A DNA stretch of 64,000 bases from Synchiropus splendidus (lineage: Eukaryota; Chordata; Actinopteri; Syngnathiformes; Callionymidae): assembly GCF_027744825.2 (NCBI RefSeq), contig NC_071334.1:36983937-37047936 (forward strand), read 5' to 3'. This document shows, in pieces, positions 15,940 to 27,300 of the stretch. The translations under genes were made by a program, and so were the position numbers. The stretch's first letter is position 1; each line of letters opens with the position of its first letter. Below the pieces are notes generated by a model. It was not told the origin of the DNA. It did not search any database and saw only the letters and a program-made list of their open reading frames with translations.

Positions 15940-16375
15940 CGTACATTTGGTAATCTGACTCTCCCGGATATCAACTCCTCAATGCCAGCTTGTGACGCCA
16001 GATGGTTACTTCACATTCCTACGGTAAACTCTCCCAAAACTCCACTCTCTCGCTAGGCTTCCGGTCGATCCGCATGTGAGTATTTTGAACTCACTTTTTT
16101 TGTTTTCTCATAGATATAGCTATTTCCTCGTGTGTGTGTGTGTGTGTTTTCCCCGTTTGTTAGGCTTGATTATAATTCGGATTTTTTTTAGTTCCAGGTT
16201 TTCCCCAGCCCTTACGCGTAGTTCCCAGTTCGTGTTCTGGTTGCAGCGCTTTTTGTTCTTCGTTCCTATTCCTCTGTGTTTTATCTCGTCATTGTTTATT
16301 AAATTCTTAATTTAATCTCATCTCTGAGCCTTCTGTCCACCAGTCCACATTGCACCTGGGTCTAACCACAGACAG
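15940..16375. other. Unclassified insertion between L1 pieces
   Basis: Sequence from CTCTCCCGGATATC to ACAGACAGCCATGACA interrupts L1-like sequence. It contains a short (TG)n tract at about 16130-16146. It may be the 5' part of another LINE, but I could not assign it. Confidence 0.35.
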
Positions 16376-16377
16376 CC

Positions 16378-16545
16378 ATGACACTATATTTTGCATTTCT
16401 TTGGATTACCAAAAAGTTGTCCAAAAAGAACAGCATCTCAGTTTTATTAAAGATGTGTTTAGTGGTGAATGTACAAATGCGAAGCTTTTATGGGAACAAG
16501 ATCTTGAAATGGAGTTTGATAAGGCAAAGTGTGAGAAAAATAATC
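16378..16545 (+). mobile_element. L1 copy A, piece 3
   Basis: It reads VVQKEQHLSFIKDVFSGEC and then LLWEQDLEMEFDKAKCEK, resembling the segment of L1 ORF2 just before its C-terminal domain. The continuation is found at about 20130, on the other side of the CR1/L2 insertion. Confidence 0.55.
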
Positions 16546-16968
16546 ATCATCATCATGATCTGCTTTTATTTTGTTTCCTTGACTCCCGTCTTGTTTCTCC
16601 CTCCTTCCTTCTTGTTTTGTGTCTGGAGCCAATCGTGCCCTAATCACCTGAGTTTAGGAACACCTGCACTCCAGCAACGTGTGCCAGATCGACTCCATTT
16701 GTCCCACCTGTAATTCCCTCTGTTCGCTTGCTCCCTATCCTTCGTATATTTATCCGTTGTTGAATTGTCTTCTGTTCACCTTTTTTCTAAAGCCTCGTGC
16801 TCTGAGTTTTTTATTTTATGTTTTGTATCTTGTGTTTTATTGTTCATTGTGTGTTCTCTCTTTTTACAAACTCTGCTTGCATTCATACTCCCGGTTCGGT
16901 GACGCTTTGGATTTGATTTTGTTTTCTTCTCCCGGTTCGGTGACGCCTTTTCTTGTAAGGAATTCAAG

Positions 16969-18357
16969 ATGGCGCCGACGAAGGCTGGCATGGAATTACC
17001 GTGCTTGTTATTTTGTTTATTTTTGTGTTTTGATGGAGCATCTGCGTGTTCGTACACACGAGATCAGTTGATGAACATCAGGGCTATGACTCCGTTTGAC
17101 TTACTACCAGTATTTTTGGTGTCAGTTGCGGAGTTAGTTCATCTTTTGGCGGGGCGGAAGAAACTGAGGAGGAGAGGGAAACGTGCCGGTGCGCTCGTTC
17201 GCCTTCGTCGAAGAGGATCGCGCACTCCACTTCCCGGGATAATCCTCTCCAACGTCCGCTCGCTCAGCAATAAGATGGATGAATTGGCGCTGATGTTGAG
17301 ACGGAACAGAGACTTCTCCTCCTCTTGTGTTTTGTGTTTCACGGAGACGTGGTTGAGCGATCTCATCCCGGACACTGCGCTTCATCTGGAGGGTTTCCAG
17401 CTTCACCGCGCGGACCGGGTTCCGGAGCTCACCGGCAAAACCAAAGGCGGAGGACTGTGTTTCTACATCTGCTCTCCCTCTCTGGAATGTCTGATCGTGA
17501 ACTGTAAGCCGTTTTACTCCCCACGTGAGTTCGCTTCATTCATTCTGGCTGCCGTGTATATCCCGCCCAGCGCGGATGTACGTGAGGCTCAGAGTGCGCT
17601 CGCGGATCAGGTCCTGCATGTGGAGCGAACTTTCCCGGACTCTCCTGTGATTGTGCTTGGTGACTTCAACAAGGCAAATCTGAGTGAGGAGCTTCCCAGG
17701 TACAGGCAGGTTGTAAAATGTCCCACCAGAGAGCAGAGCGTGCTGGATCACTGTTACTCATCGCTCCGCAACTCCTATACCGCCCTCCCTCGAGCTGCAC
17801 TGGGACTCTCTGACCACTTGATGGTTCATCTTGTTCCTACATACAAGCAGAAGCTGAAGCTGGCAATGACTGTTGTGAGGAGCATGAAGATCTGGACAAG
17901 TGAAGCTAAAGAGGAGCTGCAGTCTTGCATGGAGACCACAGACTGGGAGGTGTTCAGGGCTGCGACCAATAATCTGGATGAATATACAGACACTGTGACT
18001 TCATGGATCAGCTACTGTGAAGAGTGCATAGTTCCAACGCGCACCAAGGTGAGTTATGCAAATGACAAACCTTGGTTCACAACTAAACTCAGCCAGATTA
18101 GACGGGAGAAGGAGGCAGCTCGCAAGAGTGGGGACAGGAACTGCTACAAAGAGATGAAGTATCGGTTTCAGAGGGAGCTGAAGAAAGCTAAGGCCGCATA
18201 CTCTGACAAACTCACGCAGCAGTTCTCAGCCAATGACTCGGCTGCGGTGTGGAGAGGGCTCAAGGTGGTCACTAACTACAAGCCACGTGCCCCCCACACT
18301 CTGAACAACCTCACTCTTGCAAAGGACCTGAACAACTTTTATTGTCGCTTTGAGTAG
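16969..18357 (+). pseudogene. LINE endonuclease part, ends at an in-frame TAG
   Basis: 462 codons from an ATG in the element leader. The APE-type endonuclease that nicks target DNA is shown by IILSNVRSLSNKMDEL (about residues 85-100), FTETWLSD (catalytic Glu), VIVLGDFNKAN and ALGLSDHLMVHL. A Lys/Arg-rich linker follows (NDKPWFTTKLSQIRREKEAA). The frame ends at TAG 18355-18357. The next frame continues in the same phase with homologous sequence, so this stop looks like a point mutation in an otherwise continuous protein. ATG 16969 is the first good start; the N-terminal 80 residues are not recognised. Confidence 0.85.
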
Positions 18358-19905
18358 CCATTTTGCCCCAGCACCTCTGTGGTCTCTCCAGCCCCATGTT
18401 CCACTTTACAACAAAGGACTGTGCTGTCTCTTAGTGACACAACTAAGACCAACGATGTCACTGAGACAGCAAAGATCACAGTCACTTTTGATGAGCCACC
18501 CCCTCACCTCCCCCCTCTTTCTCTTGACATCATGGAGCAAGACGTGCGCACTCAGTTCAGGAGGCTGAACCTTCGGAAGGCGGCAGGTCCGGACAGAGTT
18601 TCCCCTGCCATCCTGAATCATTGTGCTGCTGAGCTGGCTCCAGTGTTCACGGACATCTTCAATGCTTCCTTGGTGTCCTGTCATGTTCCTGCCTGCTTTA
18701 AGTCCTCCACTATCATCCCTGTTCCCAAGAAGGCCAGGATCACTGGACTGAATGACTACAGACCGGTGGCACTGACGTCTGTGGTCATGAAGTCCTTTGA
18801 GCGCCTGGTTCTCTCTCACCTGAAGTCCATCACTGCTTCTCACCTGGACTCATTGCAGTTTGCCTACAGAGCCAACAGATCTGTGGACGATGCAGTGAAC
18901 CAGGCCCTTCATTTCGTTCTGGAGCATCTGGACTCCCCAGGAACCTATGCCAGGATCCTGTTTGTGGACTTCAGCTCTGCCTTTAATACAATTCTTCCAA
19001 CTCTGCTTGAAGACAAGCTTCGCCAGCTGGACGTGCCTGACTCCCTCTGCAGATGGATTACAGACTTCCTGACCAGCCGAAGTCAGCGTGTGCGGCTGGG
19101 GACGACTGTCTCTGACACTCGGACCCTCAACATTGGGTCTCCTCAGGGCTGTGTTCTCTCTCCATGGCTCTTCTCCCTGTACACTAACTGCTGCACCTCC
19201 AGCCACGAGTCCGTGAAGCTGATCAAGTTTGCGGACGACACCACCATCATCGGGCTCATCTCAGATGGAGATGAGTCGGCTTACAGGAGGGAGGTGGAGC
19301 GGCTGGTGTCCTGGTGCAGCAACAACAACCTGGAGCTCAACGCTCAGAAGACAGTGGAGATGATCATGGACTTCAGGAGAGTAACAGCTCCTCCGTCCCG
19401 TCTCATGTTGGCTGGTTTACCCACTCCTATTGTGGACTCCTTCTGCTTCCTGGGAACCACCATCACTGAGGACCTCAAATGGGAGCCAACCATCAGGTCC
19501 CTCATCAGGAAGGCCCAGCAGAGAATGTTCTTTCTGAGGCAGCTACGAAAACTACGACTGCCGACGAAGTTGCTGGTGGAGTTCTACACAGCCATCATCC
19601 AGTCCATCCTCACCTCCTCTATCACCGTCTGGTACAACAGTGCCACCTCCAGGGACAAGAGCAGACTGCAGCGCATCGTACGTTCTGCTGAGAAGGTGAT
19701 CGGTTGCAGCCTGCCACCTCTTCAGGACCTGTATGCCTCTAGGACCCAGAGACGTGCAGGTCGGATCAGAGCCGACCCTTCTCACCCTGGACATGGACTG
19801 TTTGTTCCTCTTCCCTCTGGCAGGAGGCTACGGTCCATCCAGACCAGAACCTCCCGTCACAGGAACAGCTTCTTTCCCTCGGCCGTCAGATTGTTAAATT
19901 CATGA
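18358..19905 (+). pseudogene. LINE reverse transcriptase part
   Basis: Same reading frame as the preceding endonuclease part, open from just after the TAG to a stop at 19903-19905. RT blocks in order: [95 protein letters not shown], and the catalytic FADDTTIIG. The C-terminal part contains [15 protein letters not shown] and [20 protein letters not shown]. All catalytic aspartates are present. Only the upstream stop separates it from its endonuclease, so this copy is young. Confidence 0.9.
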
Positions 19906-20019
19906 ACAGCCTTGTTGTAATGTTATTCTATTTATTTTATTTTATTTGTTTTTTGTTGCACTTTATTCCAAGGCACTTTCCTAGTCAGTGGGCTCCCCAC
20001 TGACCATGGCAATAAATTT

Positions 20020-20052
20020 GATTCTGATTCTGATTCTGATTCTGATTCTGAT
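20020..20052 (+). repeat. (TGATTC)n LINE tail
   Basis: Five to six copies of a hexamer directly after GGCAATAAATT. The same tail type closes the related fragments at 32.5 and 44.0 kb, so it marks the LINE 3' end and is not an independent array. Confidence 0.92.
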
Positions 20053-20129
20053 ATTTATATAATTGTCTCTGACTCGCTGTCTGCCTTCTGTAACTTGTTA
20101 TTACAGCAATTGGGTTCCGCTCCGCGTCT

Positions 20130-20800
20130 CGAACACAAGAATGTGGCAATATGTAAAAGAGGCGAGGGCAAAATGTATACATTATAAAATTATACACAGA
20201 AGCTATCATACCCCATCGAGGCTTCACAGAATGAAACTTAGGAAACATTGTGTTGGAAATGTAAGAGAGGTTGGGAGGTTTGTAGATTGCATTTGGGACT
20301 GCACACTAGTCAAACCATAGAGGTTACAAATATTATGAGTTGGTGTTGGGCAGAGAGGTCCCATTAGACCCAGCTTTGTTTGTTTGGAAACAGATCCCAA
20401 CTTCCAAACATTTTTTTTTCTGTTATTATTGTTGGTTTAGTCACAGCAGCGTGGATTATTCTCAGACACTGATAAACAGTCAAGCCCCCAGTATTGAAAG
20501 ACTGGTTAAATGCTGAAACTGCATTCTATTAATCCATGCTCAACCGACTTGTTGAAAAGGACACTAGAGACAAAACCTGGGAGGAATTTTGGACTTATGT
20601 AAAGTTCAAAGGAAACAAGGACTAGGAGAGGATGTGCATGTTTACTTTCCGGAGAGAACATTTCCACATTAGTCTGTAACCCATGCTTTTGTTTTTATTT
20701 GTATATTTTCTATTTTGTGCCAAATGTTTCATTTGTATTTGGAGTTTTTGTGATGTATAACAAAAATTCATAAAAACTTTAATGAGAAAAAAAAAGCAAA
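20130..20800 (+). mobile_element. L1 copy A, C-terminal domain and tail
   Basis: It reads ARAKCIHYKIIHRSYHTPSR and then LHRMKLRKHCVGNVREVGRF, VDCIWDCT: the L1 ORF2 C-terminal region with remnants of its Cys motif. The 3' end is an A-rich AATGAGAAAAAAAAA at about 20779-20797. It is the continuation of the pieces at 13.8-16.5 kb. Confidence 0.75.
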
Positions 20801-23000
20801 TAGTCAGCATGCTCAAAATTTGAAATGTTTAGAATAGCCTTTTCCTCCAAGGACTTGTATCTTGGTGAATTTCTCGAACTAGAGGTGAATCTCCAATAGA
20901 GCTTGTTGTGTCACTGAGAAGTTGAGCATGAGGTGGGGCGATTACTGAAACTCTTCTCCTCACACGTTTGTAGCCACAAGCATTGACTTGAGGACTTTAA
21001 TCACCTCTTCTGCATTTGAGATGTCGGTCACAGCCAGTGCAAAGTTAGTTAGTAACATTCTTTCTTACCAGTAAGAGTGCTTCTGCTCCCACTGTCAATC
21101 TATTAAAAAGGGTCAAGATCCTCCTAATCTTTGCAAGTAGCCTTGCGACAGTGATAATATGAGGTAATATGAGCGTAAGTCAGTGACGATATCCTCGCGA
21201 CCAATTGGTTGGGAAATTGGTCTTCCACAAAGCTTCAAGCTCTTCGAAGCGACCGCTAATTTGGTCAACAACGGCATCACTTCAACTACTGGTGTCATAT
21301 TTTACTGCTGCGTCCACTTGGTGGACAGTACATATTGTCTTTTTGCATCCAATATGAGGTTGTAGTGATACATGTCCAAAGCAGGCTTTTAGCTAGGGAG
21401 GTGTCTTGGCGTCCCGTGAACTGCAAAACATGAAAAATTGGACGGCCATTTCTCTTTCAGACGGACGCCCTAAATTTTTAATCAGTGCCTGCGTAATGCC
21501 CCAATCATAGTCTCATCGTGGCATGTGGCAAGGAAGAGCGACGCTATCAGTTGGCTGTTTGACGCTGATTTCAAGAGGAAAAGCCAGGTAAGTTTAGAAC
21601 ATTAAACAAACAAAACAAACTGAAAGTCGAACGAGCCACATGGTGACAGTGCTGCATGAACTCCCCCTCCCTCAGATAGTGAGAACGTATGAACAACTTG
21701 AATATATTTTACCGAGAAATATTTACAGTTGTTGTTGTCCTTTTTTTCATTTTCCAAACCAAATCTTTGTGTGAAACATGAAAAAGAGAAGACAGAAAAC
21801 ACTGAGCTTCTTCCTGAAGTAAAAACAGGTCAGAATTGTTTTCTTGTTTGAATGTTTAAATGTGTGAAAGTTCAGAAAACCATCACAGATTCACAGATGA
21901 TACAACTCTGTGCTTGTCTTGCATAACTATACGAAAGAAGATGGACAAAACTGGATGGACGAGACAGCATGTAGTAAGGGAAATAATTATTATTTTAATT
22001 AAGTGGAGTTATGAGTTGGGGCGGGGCATATGGGCGTGGCTATGGACACCCCGTTTCAAAATCCTAGCTAAAAACCTTGTCCAGAGTCTTGTTGCATATG
22101 TCTGTGTTCGATAGTGTTTACAATGAAAATGTACTCATGTGCCTCACAAATTAAAACTACTGGGGCAAATCATGTTAACAAGCGCATCTAAATGCAACCA
22201 CCTGTTGACCATCCATGAATGCAAAGTAAACAAATAGACAAAAACTGTAGAAATAATTTATTTCTTATGTATAATTAATTATTATCTATTGTCTTATCCT
22301 CCCTTAAGTATGCTACTTAACGACTTTCAATTTTCCCATTCATGATAATAATTGAGCTTAATTCTAACAGGTTTGGTTGATACACTTTGTAAATCTGGCC
22401 CTTTGGTGGAGGCAATAGAGAAAGGTGGTTCCCTTGCTACAGCTTATAAGAGGAGGGAGTACAACACGGAACTGTTTTATGATTGAGCCAGTAGAACCTA
22501 TCCGTGATCGAAAACTGGGCAGGACATTTCAATATAATATCTCAACATTTCTCACCTCTACACGTTGTTAACTACTATATTTCAACATAAACAAATGATT
22601 ATGTCGGAGACAAACTCAATAGGGAATAACTCCTGCCACAAACAGTCCATGACAGTTTTTGCTCCCACTGTGACTTAATGGTGGTTGCTTTAACAAATGT
22701 TGACATTTTCTATTTTGACTATGGTCTACTTCCAATCTTCTCTATCTATATGAATTTTAAGAGCGTTGAGCACTTTGGATGTTCAGATGGAGGTGTGGAT
22801 CTGTTACTCTAAAGGTTACTTTTTCCACTGATCTGAAACACAGGAATGACAGCCACAGTATTCGCTTGACATTTTTGCCATGTTGGTAAAAATCTGAGGA
22901 AGAAGCCCAGAAGGGTCAGTAATTTTACTGCATTTGAGTGACATGGTGGCAACATCACCAGCGCATCATTGTTTCAGGCTGGTACAAATTTCGCCTTGCA
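20801..23000. other. Intergenic, no gene recognised
   Basis: AT-rich DNA. The part at 21470-21600 resembles 9890-10190. No coding or RNA signal seen. Confidence 0.4.
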
Positions 23001-23029
23001 GGGTTTCCACTACATGTAGGCGCACCACC

Positions 23030-23300
23030 AAGGGGCCCATTCAAGGAATAGAACTGATTCATTACTGTGATTACGTATTTCTGATTTCTGAATTACTGAT
23101 TTAATTTGTGTTCAATAACCATATATATAAGCAAAGCAAAACTTTGTGAAATGACATGAAACCATGTGTTTTATCATCAAAAATTCCAACCCGCAGCAGA
23201 ACCAGGTGCAAGTCATTTTCATCAAAATCACTAAAGAAAAATAGAAGAAAAAAAAAAAACACTTGATGCAAACTGTTGAAAAAAAAATGGAAAAACAATA
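23030..23300 (-). repeat. Interspersed repeat, copy 1
   Basis: The reverse complement of 56710-56990 can be followed over this stretch: CAACAGTTTGCATCAA, GCACCTGGTTCTGCTGC-like sequence and a GATGATAAA block, then a TGAATGGGCCCC end. The family is not identified. Confidence 0.65.
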
Positions 23301-24066
23301 ATAAAATTAATATAACAATTCAATGTCTAAATATCAGAAAATATTTTATTTTCATGAATAAAACAAAATGCAAAACTCTAGCGAAGGTAGGTAAAGTGCA
23401 AGTGAGAGTATCGCCATAAAATTTTAATTTTAAATACTGCTCCAACAGGTGCTTTTTCATTTTTCTTTTCAAGAACTTCTCCATAGTTGGTAACTATCAC
23501 AAATTTGCAGCTGTTAAGTCAATTCAATGACACATTACTGCCACCATATGTGGCAAATATATTAAAACTGTGAGTCTCACTGCCCTCACGAAAAACTTCC
23601 AGCAGCCCCCTGGGGGGAGCTTACAGCCCAACCATAGGCATAGAATCACTGTATTAGTAGACACAATACAAAAGTTCTACAACAGTAACATTTCTCAATT
23701 GCACTGACTTAAAAGAAATAAACTCTTCAAAGAGACAACAATCTAAACACAGACACTCAATCTTCTCAGTGATACAGTTGCATCAGACTGGTGGTCTGAA
23801 GAGTTGAGGACAGTGTAGGGCTCCAGTGCATTTACCATCAGGGTGTTTTATCTGACAAAACCGCTATTGCGGATATCACACACATACACCTTAACCAGGA
23901 CTCTGAACCAAACTGAAGCCTAATTATAATGGCCCAGATATTTTGAAGTCTTCATCCTCAAATTGGGGCCTAACCATGTGGTGTCCGGGACAAATGACAG
24001 TCATATGGCCACATAGTTATATGGTCGTCACAAGGATAGTGTTTTTTCAAGAATTGGTCACAACAA
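23301..24066. other. Intergenic
   Basis: No gene seen. The part at 23850-23960 resembles the GTGAGGACC-type repeats described at 24087, 45500 and 63220. Confidence 0.4.
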
Positions 24067-24086
24067 AATAGGATAAACAAACCAAT

Positions 24087-24320
24087 ACACACACACACAC
24101 ACGTTTGTATTTCCATATTTGTGAGGACCGCAACCTAAACCAAATTTGCGCCCAATTATAATAAAATACTTTAATCTTTCCCAACCTTGTGAGGACAGGC
24201 CAAAATGTCCTCAAAAAGCAAAATGTCTTCATAAAAAGGTGACTTGTCAAGATTCGGCACTCACAAGTATACACGCGCACGCGCACGCGCGCACGCACAC
24301 GCACACACACACCCCTCCAT
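24087..24320. repeat. (CA)n-flanked GTGAGGACC repeat
   Basis: A (CA)n tract at 24087-24102 is followed by CGTTTGTATTTCC, GTGAGGACCG, CCTTGTGAGGACAGGCC and a (GCAC/CA)n tract at 24270-24313. Related copies occur at 45500-45720 (opposite orientation) and 63220-63510. Confidence 0.7.
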
Positions 24321-25600
24321 GCCCTATGGAAGACCTTCCATTGTCCACCAGTGGGAAAGAGGGTGAAGAGGAGGGGGAAGCAGGAAAAAGGAAACCCATC
24401 AGGCCGTCTTGACAGCTGCTTCCTGATTTTAGCTGCTGTAGGAAACCCAAGAAAGAGGACACACACACAATGATACACACAAACCAGCACCGACACATGA
24501 CACATGTAATGTAATTTTACCCAAACAGCAGTGTTCAACATAAACAGGCTTCAAGCACCACACGCAGGCCGCCCCCAAGCACAATGGGTCACATTGAGAA
24601 ATACAACCAAGCATTATGCTGCTTCGACATTTTGTTCTGTTCTTTGTCTCTATGCGAAATTACACCAGTTGAGACTCTCTTTGATGGAAGACGTATCACA
24701 TAATGCCAAGACAGCAGGTTGAGTCAGGCACCGTTTAAAAACCTCAGTCAGTGGAGATCCACTAGTCCTGAATACTCAGTCAACAGGTATTCTTTTGTTA
24801 CATTTCTAGTTGGATGCAAGATTTATTCACAATTTAGTGTAATTTTCACAGACTTTAATAGACTGATTTGAACCAATTAATATAATCACCAAGCATGGTC
24901 CCATTTATTAACACACTAACTGGTGAATATTCAGAAAAATCACGAGTGAAGTGGCAAAAGTTGAAACTGTGACAAACCATTAGAGGAACCATTATCTCTG
25001 CATTAGAGGAATCTGCATCAACAAAGAATGGGTTCGTATTATCAGGGGTTTATGATTACACACTGGCACGCAACTAAAACTGTTGAACTTCCAAGAATAC
25101 TTCAACACAGCTGAGAGTCCCCGCCATCAGGTCGACCTGACGGAAATCCTAGAGCTCCTAACAAGAGATGACATACAGCACAATCCTGTGACCATGGATT
25201 ACACAACGGATTAATTTAGCTTTTGACTTGATTAGCCTTGTAAAATACATATAAAGGGTTCAGCTTACTTTTACAGAATCCATGCCATTATTTCTGCCGA
25301 GTCTCATGTACATGCAGCAGCCTAAATGACTTCATCGAGCCACACTGCTGTTCCAGCTCCACCCATGAACTCAGCCCTGCTTCCATGACCAACTGCAGAA
25401 CAGAGCTGTGCTGTGTTCAGTGTTGTCCGGTAACCAGGCATCCGGAGTGTTGCTGTTTCGACTCAAAACCTCAAAGTAAAACAGGGCTGTTTAGGGAGAT
25501 TTATTTGTGATAAAACTGTGAAGTTTAAAAAACTGAGGAGATAGAAGACCTTTGACTGTTATGGACATTACAATTACAGATTCACTCGTGGGAATATTTG
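24321..25600. other. Intergenic
   Basis: No supported gene, RNA or classified repeat. Confidence 0.4.
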
Positions 25601-25873
25601 GTCTGTAAAATTTTATTCCAGGATCAATGATGAAATCGCTTGTGGAGACCAACTCTTGATGAAGTGGAAACTTTCATCAATGTAGTGCTCTCTGTCTTGG
25701 AGTCCCGCTACAGTATGTCAATATTTCACAGACACAGCACAGTCTGATTCACAACATCAAATTAAATGTTTTTCAGTTGTGTCCTTTTGATATAATAGTT
25801 GCTGCATTCTGCAAGACTTTTTTTGCCTCCTAGAAGAGGTATAATAAAACCTTTCTGAATTAAAATGATTTAA
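25600..25873. mobile_element. hAT-type MITE, left half (split by L1 B)
   Basis: GAAGTGGAAACTTTCATCAA, TGTAGTGCTCTCTGTCTTGG and the ATTAAATGTTTTTCAGTTG block are also found at 36440-36660. The element resumes at 29755 after the L1 insertion. Its own ends were not resolved here. Confidence 0.7.
25861..25873. repeat. L1 B target-site duplication, left
   Basis: TAAAATGATTTAA, repeated exactly at 29742-29754, directly flanking the L1 body. Confidence 0.92.
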
Positions 25874-26034
25874 GGGGGACTTCCGGCTTGCTAATGGAGT
25901 AGACAGATGCAGGACGAGTCAGCTCTCCCAAATTCATTTATAACCCCTTAAACAAAACTTGAAGACCCGACATTCAAAATCTAAACTTTGACTACGAGTA
26001 AAAGAAATTGAAACAGGATAACGAGAAGAGAAAA

Positions 26035-27004
26035 ATGCCAAAATCGCAAGATAAAGGTGCTGCGACGGCGAAAGCTAACACTGCTGCTAACCAAGCTAAA
26101 AGCTCCGGTGACGGCGCGACCTGCCAGACTGCGTCGATAAGTTCGCCCCGAGTGAGGATGTAATTGGAGCGATAAGAGAACTCAATGCAGACATGAAACA
26201 GCATAATGACAACCTTCGACAAGATATCATTCAGATGGGACGAGAAATAAATGGAAAACTGGACAACATGGCGACGGAGATGAAGAATCTCTCCAGCCGA
26301 GTTCGCGAAGTGGAGAGTTGGGCGGCTGCAGCGACCGAGGTTCTCACTAAGTGCCTGCAACAACAGAGAGTTTTGCAGAGGAAAGTCGTTGATTTGGAAT
26401 CTCGTTCCAGGTGAAATAACATTCACATATTTGGAATAGAGGAGGGGAAAGAAGGGAACTCGATGATGGACTTCATCCGGAATCTTTGCCACAACGAGTT
26501 ATCAAGATTTTGACCTGAAAATACAACAGGCTCATCGTGCTCTCCTGCCGAGACCTCCGCCCGGGGCTGCATCACGACAGATCATCGTATGCTTTCAGGA
26601 ATACACTACCAAGGAGATGATACTACGAGAGGCATGGAAAAAGAGGGGAATTCAAGTCGACAACAAAATGGTGTATTTTGATCACGATTACGCCGTGGAA
26701 GTGATAAAAGCACGCCGTGAATACAACGGAATTAAAAAGGCACTGAAGGACAGAGGGATTCGATTCCAAACCCCATTCACCAATATGAGGATTCATTGGG
26801 ACACTGGAATTGGACGATGCCCGGCGTGAACTAAAGAGGCGTGGTTTCGCTGTGGAAGAACCAGCGCTGGGGGAGGAAGATAACAATGAGTCTCGGCTTT
26901 GTGATCTTATTGGCTGGCAACGAGCATCGCAAAATCAGAATAAGGGGGTTACTGTAACCCCGAGAGCCAAGGACAAACTTCTGGAATATCAACATACTCG
27001 CTAA
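26035..27004 (+). pseudogene. L1 ORF1 relic (coiled coil, RNA-binding)
   Basis: Begins MPKSQDKGAATAKAN at 26035. After a frameshift near 26160 a coiled coil follows (AIRELNADMKQHNDNLRQD, MATEMKNLSSRVREVES), then VDLESRSR at about 26395-26412 and a stop where the family has an intact R-x-N-N junction. The RNA-binding half continues in other frames (NNIHIFGIEEGKEGN; DNKMVYFDHDYAVEVIKARR). The last open part ends at 27004. At least three frame breaks. In active copies ORF1 protein coats the element RNA. Confidence 0.8.
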
Positions 27005-27300
27005 AGCAGTAAGATGTGCATTTACAATTTTGATGATCCAGGCTTTACTACGGGTTTTTGAATTAGATTCTACAGTTTGATATCTGAACATCCTATCCTG
27101 TTTTAAACTCACTATTATTATGGCAGTAGCTTTAACTTAAACCTTGCTGATCTATGCCTGGCAGGTTTCATTGGACTTATAAGATGGTGGAGTCAATATT
27201 GTATGACTCAGCGTTCTTGTTGTTTCTTCACATGTTCATGTGTACTGGTTTGCTTTATTTTGGGGATATGCAAATATAGTTATGTCACTGAAACAGAATA

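Larger units (their letters stand above)
16550..20052 (+). mobile_element. Nearly complete CR1/L2-type LINE
   Basis: A non-LTR retrotransposon with a pyrimidine-rich leader (16550-16968), an endonuclease plus reverse transcriptase frame (16969-19905), a short 3' untranslated region and a terminal (TGATTC)n tail at 20020-20052. The clade is inferred from the RT motifs and the short tandem-repeat tail instead of poly-A. It separates two parts of an older L1 copy, so it inserted later. Confidence 0.85.

Noticed and set aside
20020..20052. Short regular repeats that could look like a CRISPR-like array
   Set aside because: Contiguous hexamers without spacers at LINE 3' ends, in vertebrate DNA.
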